DNA of 64,000 nucleotides, from positions 60,082,073-60,146,072 of the forward strand of contig CM055097.1 in NCBI GenBank assembly GCA_029204225.1, read 5' to 3'. The notes under the pieces were generated by a model, which did no database searches, had not been told where the DNA came from, and saw nothing but the letters and a program-made list of their open reading frames with translations. The translations under genes were made by a program, and so were the position numbers. The DNA comes from Diphasiastrum complanatum. Taxonomy: Eukaryota; Streptophyta; Lycopodiopsida; Lycopodiales; Lycopodiaceae. Positions 10,831 through 22,227 of the stretch are shown here, piece after piece. Numbering within the stretch: the first letter of the stretch is position 1; every line of letters begins with the position of its first letter.

Positions 10831-11240
10831 TCAAAACCATGTTGTGTTTACCAAATTAAAAACATGTTATTTGATTCTATTTGTTAAAGTTGGTCATTGA
10901 TGGAGTTGCAGCTGCTGTTCCATAACTATGCAGTAAATAAAAAAAAATGCCTTGCATAAAAATAAAATCATTGATATGCCTAACAAATAAAAATATACTC
11001 TATAGATAGGGAGGGAGAGGGAACACCAATAGCCTGATATTGCAAAGAATAGTCATAAACTTGGTGTGAGCCAAGAAAGACAAATGAGGAATCCTGATTT
11101 TGTGCAGATTGCAAGTTAGAAACAGCATGTCAGCTATGGATATAAGGCTTGAAGCTCGAAAGATCATGCGTAGGGGTGCTTGAATTACATTTAAAGGTTT
11201 TTGTTGACTGAATTGTTTTCAATCGGTGCAGGCCGTGTAA
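10831..11240. other. Non-coding stretch
   Basis: AT-rich sequence in which I see no gene, motif or repeat. Confidence 0.5.
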
Positions 11241-11262
11241 GCCTCCTCGACGCCGAGGAGGC
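11241..11262. repeat. GC-rich palindromic repeat, copy 1
   Basis: A 22-bp dyad with one mismatched pair (GCCTCCTCGAC joined to GCCGAGGAGGC), followed by CATTTG. Copy 2 is at 11667-11686. The preceding ten bases are also similar (GGCC.TG.AA), so the repeated element is ~40 bp. Confidence 0.7.
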
Positions 11263-11391
11263 ATTTGATAATCCCTAAAGGTGCGTGCTCAATCGGATGC
11301 CTTGAGAGGACGCCAGGCTTTTGTGGTTGGCCATGACTGGAGTGCGATCATTGGCATCTATCATCTACGTCTTCTTTGACCAGACAAACCC

Positions 11392-11994
11392 ATGGTGGAT
11401 CGGACTCGGCCATCTACTGCGCGTGCGTTTTCAAGAGTATCAGACTTGACCATCTACTGTGCATTTTCAAACCAAGAGGATCACACTTGGCCATCAAAAT
11501 CACAGATGGATCAGATCGCATTTGGTGGACCTCACTCAGCCATCTGCTACGCATTTTCAACACTACGTGTTTTCAAATCTGCGCCCACTGCACACCCATT
11601 TGACCATTTGTTACCTAATCAGACTTTTAGTGCTTTCATTGTTTTAGTTAGTGAGGGCCATGCAATCCTCCTCGGCGCCGAGGAGGCATTTGGTGAGAAA
11701 ATTTTTTTTGCTTCAAGTGCAATGGGTTTTCACTACTATGTTGGCAATGGGTTTTCAAAACTTGTGGTTGCGGTGTATGATCCCACCTGTGGTCTATGGG
11801 CCATCGCTGGCAGGGCATTCGTTTACTCTGCCAACACAGTTCATCTTAATCCCACTATACTGGGTTCAAAAAAGAGTACCTTTCTCGAAAAAGAAGGTGC
11901 ATTTTTCAGATCAACCATGATGCTAAATCTCCACCTTGCACTGTCATGTTGCAGCCTTCAGAAGGTTGATTTGATCTTCTTGAAAAATGGGTAG
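11392..11994 (+). CDS. Hypothetical 200-codon open frame
   Basis: Open frame of 200 codons with no recognisable domain. Its first third is made of the local tandem repeat at 11401-11560, and it runs through the palindrome at 11667. No splice or family support. It is long for chance in this base composition but may still be a chance frame. Confidence 0.15.
   Translation: MVDRTRPSTARAFSRVSDLTIYCAFSNQEDHTWPSKSQMDQIAFGGPHSAICYAFSTLRVFKSAPTAHPFDHLLPNQTFSAFIVLVSEGHAILLGAEEAFGEKIFFASSAMGFHYYVGNGFSKLVVAVYDPTCGLWAIAGRAFVYSANTVHLNPTILGSKKSTFLEKEGAFFRSTMMLNLHLALSCCSLQKVDLIFLKNG
11401..11560 (+). repeat. Short diverged tandem repeat
   Basis: Repeated block of the form CT-GGCCATCTACTG-GCATTTTCAA, clearest at 11401-11434, 11441-11470, 11481-11500 (partial) and 11530-11560, spaced about 40-50 bp. 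Confidence 0.6.
11667..11686. repeat. GC-rich perfect 20-bp palindrome, copy 2
   Basis: CCTCCTCGGCGCCGAGGAGG is fully self-complementary and could form a cruciform. It is the second copy of the element at 11241-11262, again followed by CATTTG. Confidence 0.85.
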
Positions 11995-13675
11995 AGCGGT
12001 AATTTACGTGGTTTGACTTGGGCTTGAAGGTCAAAAATTGAATTGAAGCATCTGCCTACTGCTTAAGAGTAAGACTGATCACCCTGTGTGATCTATTGAA
12101 GGGAGATCCTTTTTGTCCACGACAGCATGATACCATCAAAGCAGATGCAATGAGCAAACTCATTTGCCATCGTTACCACAAATAAATAGCAATTTACTAT
12201 AGATAATCGTAAAAGTTGAGTGTAATTGGTTGTTGGAATTTTTTTGAACTCACTTTGTGAAAAATAAAGACAACATAGCTATAATGTTAGATGTGGGCAC
12301 TTTCATTAAAAGCAATTGATAATTTTCAATATATTACATAAACAATACACTTCTATCAAGAGAACAATCTTGTCGAACTTAGTTCATAATCTAGACATAG
12401 CTATGATTAAGTTTTCATTTCCATCCTATTCTATAACATTGGTATTGTTGACGAACTCAATTCATTAAATCTCATGCAAAAATAAAATCTTGAAGTAATC
12501 GTAAAATAATAATTAATCTTTCTTTATATCCTTTCTTATATATTATAATTATTTTTTCAAATAGTCCTTTTCACACAACTATTATTTAGCAGATTATCAT
12601 GAGAAATAGTCATCACAAGGCCCTTATTATGTCAACACTTGCACTATCAAACCTAAACATGTAGGTATCACATAGTTGCAGACTATGTCAGGACTAAAAA
12701 TCACGCTAAATATGAAACTTCCTTTGATTCACTTCACATTCATAACAACATACAAGTTTGTTCTCTTTGTATTTGGAGTAAGTACTAAATGGCATAATTA
12801 TACGCTTTACATTGTTATTTAAAAATACATGAGAGTAATAGATACCTTACAATTTGTAACGTTAGTTTCTTTTATAAGAAGTCTCATAAACACCTTACAA
12901 TATTGTAAGCTTAATTGACTAGTTTTGGATAGTCACATCATGTATTTGTTGCTATTTTGAAAAATTGGACATGGGCATAAATATGAGACTCACTATTTTT
13001 GAAAAGTCGACCTAGCCTTTGAATTTTAAAAAATAGAAAGGATTTTAGGAAGGACTCAAATGATTGTTACGGTCCATTCCCTATACTGAACAAGCAATAA
13101 TATATGAATCAAATTAAGATAATGCAATAAGATCCAGTAAGACACACCTTAATAAAAGAATGTAAAGTCAACAACATATAATATTTTTGGTTCTTGACGT
13201 TCTTGTAAGTGGAGTATTGAACTACGGTTATTATGACTACCATTATCTATAGCAAGTGGCAAGACTAGCCATTAAAAAATAGAAATTACCAAAGTTACGA
13301 TTGAATGGCTTGTCTAGCCGATAATACACGAATTATTGTCGTAGGCAAAATATCATTGTTTGAGTGTGTGGCTTTGCTAACATGAATTGACTTGTTCTGG
13401 TTTCAATGTAATGAAAACCCAAATTGGATTCTTTTTTATATCCATGTGGATATCATAGGATCTCAAAAAATGGCTAAATTTGACTATAAGATTATACTAA
13501 AGTACTGCAAATGTGCATTAAAGAAAAAGTTCAAACCTTTCCAGTATGAGCTTGCTTGCTAGGTTTAAAGTCTGTGACAAGGAGTCCCTACAACCTACGT
13601 ATCAGCCAAATAATTACTATGAGAAGTCATGTCTCCAAATAGCTATATAGAATTACACCAAAAAAAAAATGACTA
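11995..13675. other. AT-rich non-coding stretch
   Basis: About 1.7 kb of AT-rich sequence with no convincing gene, transposon motif or long repeat on either strand. Confidence 0.5.
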
Positions 13676-13935
13676 TTTAAGTAGAATATAAAAACACATT
13701 GTGTTTTGTAGTGAGTAAAAATTTCAGCAAACGTCTCATACCACCTCATTGAACACTCATTCACCCCCCTCCCCTCTCGCTGCAAAAACAAGAAACTTTA
13801 AGTATTTACCTAGGATATAAAAACACAGTGTGTTTTCTGTTGAGTACAAATTTCAACAAATGTCTTATGATTTTTAAAGTAAAACTTAGTGACGTTTGAA
13901 ATACACCACTTCAAATCATACAACCTCACTGAACA
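13676..13935 (+). repeat. Imperfect direct repeat, ~130-bp spacing
   Basis: Two diverged copies. One at ~13676-13760 has TATAAAAACACA-TGTGTTTT, a TTTCA-CAAA-GTCT block and ACCACCTCATTGAACA. The other at ~13806-13935 carries the same landmarks in the same order. Confidence 0.5.
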
Positions 13936-13979
13936 GAGAAACGGTTATGCAAAGTCTATACCTGATGGGGGGAAATCAG

Positions 13980-14498
13980 CTGAAACATGCCAAAACATCA
14001 AATGGATCTTGGCCACAGGTTTGTGCATTTGATACGAACACAAGTTATCCTCCACTGCTCATTAATAATGACTTTGTTTGTCCGGAAACAAGCTTCGTGC
14101 CAAAAAATAAGCTATTACGACATTATGAAAGAGACTGCTTTTTCACCGTCCCGAATAGTGGTGCACTATCATCGAACAGTTTCGATTTACCCAGCCGTTT
14201 GTTTCGGCCAATGGGCAACGTCGACGCAAACCCATAGGAACAACCTAGACCTTGAACAAATCAATAATAGAGAAATGGTCGCACTAAGTCTAGACCCAAG
14301 AAGGGCTTTAGGAAAACTAGTTTTGTTGGACCAAAAATTTGTCGAAATCAACTGGTACATGCCGGAACATCGGAGAAAGAAGACCCCAGATCCGTGTGAC
14401 CAATACGAACACAAGGGACTCTTTGCTGCTCAATTCCGACTTTGTTTGCCAGAAAACCTTCATGCTGAAAAAAGACGCTATTAGGGCATGGGCATAGA
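13980..14498 (+). repeat. Diverged duplicated block before the satellite
   Basis: A ~100-bp block containing GATACGAACACAAG, GACTTTGTTTG and CGCTATTA-like landmarks occurs at ~14027-14125 and again, diverged, at ~14395-14485, about 370 bp apart. It could be an older tandem pair bordering the main array. Open frames here show no family. Confidence 0.45.
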
Positions 14499-17003
14499 AA
14501 ATGGAATAGTTTTCAACCTAGGTCATTTCCATTGCCTCAAAAGCGTTTTCCCTAGGACGATTGATTATTTTGACTGAACGATGTCGGAATTGGGCACAAA
14601 TGGGTTGGCAAACCACTTGTCCCCGAAGTCGTTTTTCGGGGCCAAAATTTAAACGGAGATTACGGGCTGCCTATATGCCCCGTTCAACGTGCTGTCCATT
14701 CCCACAGGTCCCCTCGACGTTGTCGACTGGCCGGAACAGACGGCGAAAAAATTTGACATCGTTTAAAGAAAATGGACTTTTTCACGTAAAATTGCCAAAG
14801 TAGGTCATTTTCATTGCACCAAAAGCGTTTTCCTTGGGACGAAAGATTATTTTGACCGAACGATATCGGAACTGGGCACGAATGGCTCCATCGGGTCCCT
14901 ATCGAGTTTGCAAACTTGGGGCCACCACCTTCTGGAAATCCTTGCGATTTCGACCATTGGGCATGAATGACTCCATCAAGTCTGTATTGGGTTTGTGAAC
15001 CTGGGGACACCCCCCGTCTGGAAATCTAGGCGATTCCGACCAGTTCAAGAACCTGACGGGCCACTTGTCCCCAAAACCCATTTCGGGCCAAACTTCGAAT
15101 AGAGGTTACGGGTTGCTTGTATGCCCGTTCGACGTGCTGCTTGTTTTCACAGGTTCCAATCGACTGGATGGAACAGACGGGATGACAAACAGACGTCGTT
15201 CGGAGAAAATGGACCATTTAACGGAAAACTCCCAAACTATGTCAGTTCCATTGCCCCAAAAGCGTTTTACTTGGGACGAATGATTGTTTTGAGCGGACAA
15301 TGTCGGAATTGGAAATGAATGGCTCCATCGGGTCCGTATCGGGTTTGTGAACCTATGGCCACCCCCCATCTTGAAATTTGGGCAATTCCGACCAGTTCAG
15401 GAACCAGACGGGCCACTTGTCCCTGAAGCCCATTCCAGGGCCAAACTTCAAACGGAGGTTACGGGCTGCCTGTATGCCCGTTCAATGTGTTGTTTCTTCC
15501 CACAGGTTCCACTTGACGTTGCCAACTGGCCAGAATAGACAACACGAGAAACCGATGTCGTTCGGAGAAAATGGACTGTTTCACGAAAAATTGCCAATCT
15601 AGGTTAGTTCCATTGCCCCAAACATGTTTTACTTGAGACAAATGATTGTTATGACCAGACGATGTCGAAATTGGGCACGAATGGCGCCATCGGATCCGTA
15701 TTAGGTTTGCGAACCTGGGGACATACCTCGTCTGAAAATCCAAACGATTCCTACCAGTTCAGTAACCCTAAGGGCAACTTGTCCTTGAAGCCCGTTCCGA
15801 GGCCAAACTTCGAATGGAAGTTACGGGCTGACTGTATGTTTGTTTGACGTGCTGCTGTTCCCACAAGTTTTCCTCGATGTTGCCGACTGGCCAGAATAGA
15901 CGGCGCGAGAAACCGACGCCGTTCGGAGAAAATGGACTATTTCATGGAAAATTGCCAAACTAGGTCAGTTCCATTGCCCCAAAAGTGTTTTCCTTGGGAC
16001 AAATGATTGTTATGACCGGACGATGTCGAAATTGGGCACGAATGGATCCATCAGGTCCGTACTGGGTTTGCAAACCTGGGGACCCACCCCGTCTAGAAAT
16101 CCGGATGATTTCTACCAATTCAATAACCCTACGGGCAACTTGTCCTCAAAGCCTGGGGCCGAACTTCGAATGGAAGTTACGGGCCGACTGTATGTCCGTT
16201 CAATGTGTTGTCTATTCCCACAAGTTTTCCTTGACGTTGCCGACTGGCCGGAATAGACGGCGCGAGAAACCGATGTCGTTCGAAGAAAATGGATCGTTTC
16301 ACGGAAAATTGCCAAACTAGGTCATTTTCATAAAAGCGTATTCCATGGGACAAATGATTATTTAGACCGAATGATGTCGGAATCGGGCAAAAATAGCTTT
16401 GTTAGGTCCGCATTAGGTTTCAAACTTGGGACCAGCCCCCATCTGGAAATCCGGACGATTCCGACTAGTTCCGGAACCCGACGGGCTACTTGACCCCGAA
16501 GCCCATTCTGGGGCCAAAGTTCAAACGGAGGTTACGGGCTGCCTGTATGCCTGTTCAACATCCTGTCTATCCCCACAGGTTCCCCTCGACGTTGTCGACT
16601 GGTAGAACAGACGACGCGAGAAACCGACACCGTTTGGAGAAAATGAACCTTTTTACGAAAAATTGCCAAACTAGGTTAGTTCCATTGCCCCAAAAGCATT
16701 TTTCCTTGGACTCATGATTGTTTTGACCAAATGATGTCGAAATTGGGAAAGAATGGCTTCATCGGGTTTGCGAACCTGGGGACTCCCCCCATCTGGAAAT
16801 CCGACCAGTTCTGGAACCCGACGGGCCACTTGTCCCAGAAACCCGTTTCGGGGCCGAACTTCGACGGAGGTTACGGGCTGCCTGTATGCCCGTTCGACGT
16901 GCTGTCTGTTCCCATGGGTTCCACTCAACGTTGTCGACTGGCCGGAACAGACTCGACAAGAAACAGATGTCGTTTGGAGAGAATGGACCATTTTACGGAA
17001 ACA
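14499..17003 (+). repeat. GC-rich tandem satellite, ~360-bp unit, about 7 copies
   Basis: Using the landmark ATGTCGGAATTGGG (and variants) as anchor, units start at 14581, 14863, 15300, 15662, 16023, 16374 and 16734. Intervals are 282, 437, 362, 361, 351 and 360 bp. The short and long intervals add to 719, twice the normal unit; the long one carries a second copy of the ~80-bp CTCCATC...CCGACCA part that the short one lacks. Each unit has the order CACCCCCCGTCTGGAAATC, GGCCACTTGTCC, GGTTACGGGCTGCCTGTATG, CCCACAGGTTCC, GAAAATGGAC, CCATTGCCCCAAAAGCG. The array is far more GC-rich than its surroundings. The many open frames in it are shared by copies and look non-coding. Confidence 0.88.
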
Positions 17004-17015
17004 ATGTTCCATGGG

Positions 17016-17054
17016 CGCGTTTCGTACGTCGTTTTGAAACGCACCCGAAACGCG
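17016..17054. repeat. Inverted repeat at the end of the satellite
   Basis: CGCGTTTCG (17016-17024) pairs with CGAAACGCG (17046-17054), with a further GAAACGC copy between them. It lies just after the last satellite unit and before a T-rich run (17088-17112). Confidence 0.6.
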
Positions 17055-17139
17055 TATGATACGTCTGGTTCAAGTTCGAAACGAGAAATTTTTTTTTGGG
17101 TTTTTTTTTTTTGAAAATGTGTTTTTGAGGGTTTACAGA

Positions 17140-17393
17140 TGTAATATTCTCCCTAGGATCCCCATGCAACCTATATTGAGCTATTGACCTCCTATTCTTG
17201 CATTAAAGCAGTCATTCACTATGCATGTGCTCCTATGTCCAATTATAGGTCTGGGCCCTCATATGATTATTCATTACATTACAGGCCGAGCCCGGAATGA
17301 CGAGGCATAACCAATAACTATATACATCTGGAGTGACCGGCTATCCACGTCAGGAATTATTTCGATTCCTTTATACTGGACATGGACGTAACA
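17140..17393 (-). repeat. Gypsy-type 3' LTR, minus strand
   Basis: 254 bp that on the minus strand starts TGTTACGTCC and ends ATATTACA, giving TG...CA ends. A G-rich polypurine tract lies directly upstream. No matching second LTR was found, so the boundary call rests on the termini and the tract. Confidence 0.55.
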
Positions 17394-17406
17394 TTCTTCC
17401 CCCCTT
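17394..17406 (-). other. Polypurine tract
   Basis: On the minus strand AAGGGGGGAAGAA directly before the LTR. Upstream of it the minus strand reads ILRTELV, a stop and GGRM, resembling the tail of gypsy polyproteins that end at their polypurine tract. Confidence 0.55.
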
Positions 17407-18470
17407 AAACTAGTTCAGTCCTCAGAATGAGTAACTAGGTAAAATCCAATTTGTATGCTTTTAACTCTTCCCATGAATCATCCTAAGTTATTGGCTATAT
17501 CCCAGTGAGCTCATATACATATATTAGATGACAAAGTCTAACTAATGTCAAGGATAACCACTGATTCAGTTGGAATTTAGCAGAAGTGGTTCTAGGTGAT
17601 TGTATAAAGTTTATTATTTGTTAAAGACAAATGTTATAATGGTCTTTAATCACTAGGTTGATTGTAAAATTTGGAACTCATAATCTGGTTAAGAATTGAG
17701 ATGGAAGAATATTCTTGAAATCCAGTAATTTTCCTTGTGGAAAAGATTTCAGAATGTTTTTTATATTTCCTGAGTGGTATGTTGTGCATATACTCCAGTA
17801 TCTCTAAATGATTAAGTATGGGTTTAGAATCCGATAGATTATGATTGACGAATCATAAGGTTTTAAATGTTTATGATTGACGGATCATAAATTGATACTT
17901 AAAGGTCATTAGATGATTATATGGGAAATATGATGATTCTTAAGATGATGAGTAATTCTTGATCAATTGGTGGAGTTAAAATTTAGATTTGTTATTTGAA
18001 CTCTAAATTTGTGTACAAGCTTGAGATTGTTTGGATCTCACAGGCATTTTCATTAAGTAATTGTTTACTTATGAGGAATTTGCTTACCTTTTCAGATTGT
18101 AGTCAAGGAATGCTTGTGTACTATTTTTCAGCCTAAAATCTCCGATTAATTAGGAGCAGTTAAGTCTATCAAGATTAAATGGTTGCTATTTTCTGGTATA
18201 TGATGCTAGGGATAGAGCACTTATCTCAGGAGAGTATCTAGGGTACTCATGACTGAGTTGAAGTCATTTTTATCTTGATGGATCTCCTAAGAGATTTTGG
18301 TAGGATGAGTTTTGTACCAAGAAGCATTTATGATAGGTCTACAAGCTATTTGTGGATAGTCTTGGACTATAATTGTTTTGGATCTTTAACTTTTGAATAA
18401 ACTGAGTCCACTTTTGATTTCATAAAAAAAAATAACTCCTTGCTTACTCAGCCTAGTCCATAAGTGATAT
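17407..18470 (-). other. Probable gypsy 3' tail and AT-rich sequence with paired palindromes
   Basis: 17407-17520 on the minus strand reads DDSWEELKAYKLDFT with stops, which could be a chromodomain-like end of a gypsy polyprotein (low certainty). The rest has no gene. Two palindromes lie 32 bp apart: TTATGATTGACGAATCATAA at 17839-17858 and the same with one change at 17871-17890. Confidence 0.35.
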
Positions 18471-18479
18471 TTTTTTATA

Positions 18480-19010
18480 ATTGAAGGGCTTTATTGATCT
18501 TGCACAAGTCGACTTCATTATCTTGAATATTAGCAATAGTATTCCTTACTTGACTTGTAAGTTGCTCTGTCTCATCTTCAACATTATCATTGTCCAAAGC
18601 ATCACCAATGGAATCTGATACCATATGTGTGCAGCAACATAATAAATTTCCCCTAATTGTCAGCAAAAACATTCATCAAGGAAGCTCCAAAAACATCTAC
18701 AAGAAAGTTAATCAGAGCATGATATATTAACAGAGGTATATTTGTCAAGAAACACTTCATCGTCACAATGATTTTGACTTTTAGAATAACCAGACTGCTC
18801 TAGAAGCTGCTTCCAGATGACAACATAAAAGATTATCCTCCCCCTCTTCCTCTCTCTCTCTCGATTGGAAAAACTACACAAGTAATGTGGTTTGTTGTTC
18901 TACATGCTACCTTTGCCCACAACCAATGGATAATTTTAGAAGGAATTACCATCATATTCATTTGTGTTGATTGCTTCTGGAATTCTTCCACTACTTTAGC
19001 CTGCTTGCAG
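18480..19010 (-). pseudogene. VPS2/CHMP2-like ESCRT-III gene fragment
   Basis: Two minus-strand blocks match consecutive parts of plant VPS2.2/VPS2.3 (CHMP2 family), an ESCRT-III subunit that polymerises on endosomal membranes. Block 1 (~18950-19006) reads KQAKVVEEFQKQSTQMNMM and ends at a GT donor (GTAATT). Block 2 (~18500-18630) reads MVSDSIGDALDNDN then EDETEQLTSQ and ends at a GTAAGG donor. In the family these are adjacent (QAKVIKDFQKQS, then SEAIDE, then ETEDLTNQ). The intron remains, so this is a DNA-level fragment rather than a retrocopy. The acceptor of block 2 is unclear, and neither the N-terminal nor the C-terminal exons were found. It lies between two gypsy pieces. Confidence 0.7.
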
Positions 19011-19159
19011 ACAATTGTACCTTGCAGACAACACAAGCCTTGACATCGCTTATGCAGTTTCATGATGAGCCAATTCTGCACGAATCCAGGCTCGACACCT
19101 CGGAAGATTGAAAAACAAATTTTGCAATATCTTTAATTAATGAGAGATTATGGCTTGTG

Positions 19160-19290
19160 TTATTGTCGCGATGCAGGGTTCAAGATGCTTTCCTACAGTG
19201 ATGCTAGCTGGGCATCCCTCAAGAACGATTGTAAAAGTGTCCATCGCGTCAGGAGCAGCGATTCTCTGGGTTAGCAAGAAGTAGACCATT
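19160..19290 (+). pseudogene. Possible copia RNase H scrap
   Basis: Plus strand reads MLSYSDASWASLKNDCKSV, then in another frame SGAAILWVSKK. Both resemble the copia RNase H motifs YSDADWAG and GGAISWxSKKQ in the right order. Very short; chance similarity cannot be excluded. Confidence 0.28.
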
Positions 19291-20049
19291 ATGGTGTACA
19301 CACGTTTACAACTTGATTTTCCTTGCCATTTCTTCAAAAGTAATCCATTTAAATTAAGTATTATGAATTTGACTAGGCGATAACAAAATGATAGTCCCAT
19401 TCTTGCAATACAATCACGTTTCAAATTAATACAGCTAGAACTAAAATATAGCACAACTTTAATGATATTGCTATCGGGACTAGGAAAATTAACAATCATT
19501 TGTGTACATTGATCTTCTATACCAAAAAACAAGTTAAATTCAAGAATTAAAATAGAAATTGAATGTAACCATGTATATACATTTGAAAATTGAACTTCAA
19601 AAGTTTTTTGTTGAAGGAGAGCTCTATAATCAAATAGATACAAGAGTTATTCCATAAAAGTTCCAAACTCAATAATTGATACAAAATCCTTTTCATCTAA
19701 TATTTGCTGAATTCAATGTTGCTTTTCGAATATGCATATTGTCGATGTATTATCTTTTTATGAGGTGGTTTGTATTCATAACAAATACCAATTCTAGATA
19801 TACCAAAACCAATATTCAAAGTGTCTTTTATCTTTCTAGAGCATAATCACGTTGAAGTGCTGAATTACTTGGATGATCAGTAAAATTTCTCCTCTCTGAA
19901 ATTTCAAAGCACTAGAAGAACCAACAATCGAAGAATCCACTGAAAGTGTTTGTTGGACATCATTGTCAATGGGATTCACATTTGAATCTTCACGTTGCCC
20001 TCATCTGCTTGTTCCTTGGCTTATATTCACATCTCTCTCTAGTGTCGTA
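19291..20049. other. No recognisable gene
   Basis: AT-rich. A minus-strand open frame of ~168 codons (19137-19643) overlaps the left part, but it has low complexity and no family features. Confidence 0.45.
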
Positions 20050-20690
20050 ATGTTAGGAATGTCGTCTAAGAATAATACCACAAACTTCCCCTAATATGGA
20101 CGAAATAAATCATTCATCATTTGCTGGAACGTTGCTAAAGCATTTCTTAATCCAAATGGCAACACTAGAAATTCATAATGACCAAATCTAGAATGAAATC
20201 CTGTCTTTTGGACATCTCCTGACTTATTCTTATTTGATGGTACCCTGTCCTGAGATCTATCTTGATGAAATACTGTGTTCCACCCAAGCGATCTACAAGG
20301 TCATCCATCCTGGGTAATGGATATTTATTCTCTATAGTCACTTTATTAAGGCCCTTGTAATCCACACACATCCGGAAACCTCCATCTTTCTCGCTTTAAG
20401 AAGAACATGAGCGCCCCATGGTGATTTACTAGGTTGTATATGTCCCATCCTCAGATAGTTTTCTATTTGATTTAAATCTCTCTCTCCTCTTTCTGAGAGA
20501 ACCTATAAGGTTGTCAAGAGACAGGTTGACTTCCTCGAATTAACTCAATCTGGTGGTCTACTGACCTAGATGGTGGTAAATTATGAGATAATTCGGATGG
20601 AAGAACATCCCTAGAATTGCTATTGATAACTCTACACATGCATACACTGTCTCATTACCTTGTCTAAACTCCACTTAGTGTGTTCTGGGC
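20050..20690 (-). pseudogene. Gypsy reverse transcriptase remnant
   Basis: Minus strand reads, with frame changes: LPPSRSVDHQIEL (~20600), RQPYRFSQKEE-like, RMGHIQPSKSPWGAHVLL, then the open frame 20371-20165 [20 protein letters not shown] and [12 protein letters not shown], then [16 protein letters not shown]-like and LFLDDI near 20060, the RT catalytic site. It joins copia C directly at ~20700. It may belong to the element whose 3' end lies at 17140-17520; that link is inference. Confidence 0.75.
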
Positions 20691-20749
20691 CTCACAAGGA
20701 TATTAGTTACTTTTGGGTCACGTCCAGTATGACATGGCATAACTAACAT

Positions 20750-22063
20750 GTACTAAGCGATGATGTCATAGTAATGCTTTATTGACAAGAACAGAGGTTT
20801 TCAAGGCTTGACTAAACTCAGAATAGCAATGTGCCAATCTATATAAATCACTCTACATTCTTACTGAGTGCAAGGATCTTATTACTCCTATCAACTATTT
20901 GCATTGATCAGATTAAAATTTTACCTTATGACCTAAATCTGTAATTCTACTCACTGATAACAAATTTGTAGAGAGTTTAAAAATATATAAGACCTTTGAT
21001 AGTAATTTGAATTGATCATGCTAGAACCGCAATCTTACAGTACCTTCACCTTCAATAGTGTGAGTACTATTGTTACCAAGATGAATAAATTTCTTCGTGC
21101 TATAAGGAGTGTAGGAGTTGAAGATCTCACATTGATTGGTCATATGTTGAGTTGCTCCAGAATCCATAAACCATAAATCATCCAAAAATGCGCTTTGATC
21201 TTTGACCGTGAATGCGCCTTCGTCCACTTTAACCTAGGGAGATGATGAACCTGTGTTTGCTTGTTGATCAGGTTGCTTGGCTGCGTTCTTCGCTTGGAGA
21301 AATCGACAATCCTTGATCTCATGATTATTGCGCTTGCAATACTTGCAAAACATCTTCTTCTTTGATTGTGGATTTGATTATTGTTCTTGACCTTGAGTTG
21401 GCTTTTGATTCGTTGCAGCCTTCTTGGAGCCTTTATGTTTTTGTCGCTTCGAGCCTTTGTTGACATATAGAGCCTGAGAGGAGGAAGTAGACGGAGTGTC
21501 TTGACTTCTTCGATTATCTTCTTGTAGCAACATAGTGATAACTCTAGTAAGAGTTAAATCTGAGTGTGTCGATATGATCATCACCTAGTTCTCATATGTA
21601 GAGGGAAAGCTTAAAAGCAATGTCATAATTGCATCTTGATTGTCTATGATTGATCCGATAGTGGCCATCTGTTGCAAGAGATTTTTAAACTGGTTGATGT
21701 GACTCTGAAGTGAATCACCAACAAACATTTTGAATGTGAAGAATTTCTTTCGTAGATGTAACTTAGTAGTTACGTCCCTCATGTCATATAGTGAATTCAA
21801 GATGTCCCAAACATCTTTTGATGTTTTAACTTCAGCTAGGTGTCCAATATGTGTATCTGATATATTGAGAATAATAAGCACGAAAGCTTTACCGTCCTTC
21901 AATTTCCATTTTGAGTCATCGTCTTCAGGTTTTACTTCTGTACCTGTAACAACATCCCATAAGTCGTTGGCGATTAGCAAGGTCTTCATCTTAAATTTTC
22001 ACAAATGATAATTGGATCCATTCAGCTTGTCTGCGATAAGACCAGCTTTACTTTTAGAATCCA
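20750..22063 (-). pseudogene. Copia C gag-protease remnant
   Basis: The start codon at 22063 opens MDSKSKAGLIADKLNGSNYH, but a TGA at 21999-22001 replaces the tryptophan expected in the NYxLWK motif. The UBN2 gag body follows (21989-21585, TSKDVWDILNSLYD, LHLRKKFFTFKM). The zinc knuckle CKYCKRNNHEIKDC (~21300-21345) has good CCHC spacing. Protease LWFMDSGATQHMT (~21140-21180). Then LSTNLLSVSRITDLGHKVKF (~20920) and a degenerate pre-integrase stretch. At least four stops or frame changes. Short frames in between are decay products of this one gene. Confidence 0.8.
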
Positions 22064-22214
22064 TCTAGAACTTAGTTTGTCGATTGTATCGATGACGCTA
22101 AGATGTGGTAATCCCAGCAATAGGAAATTAATTCTTTGATACTGAAAGGTTGAAAAGAACTGAAGAGTATGATATCAATTTGATATCGCGAAAGATATCA
22201 AGTATTAGAACTTT

Positions 22215-22227
22215 CGCTCTGATATCA
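22215..22227 (-). other. Primer binding site of copia C
   Basis: Minus strand TGATATCAGAGCG directly after the LTR; one change from the usual TGGTATCAGAGC. Confidence 0.75.

Noticed and set aside
13987-14484. Open frame of 165 codons
   Set aside because: It spans the duplicated block before the satellite and shows no family or conserved motif.
19137-19643. Minus-strand open frame of 168 codons
   Set aside because: Low-complexity hydrophobic text, no motif, and it overlaps a possible copia scrap on the other strand.
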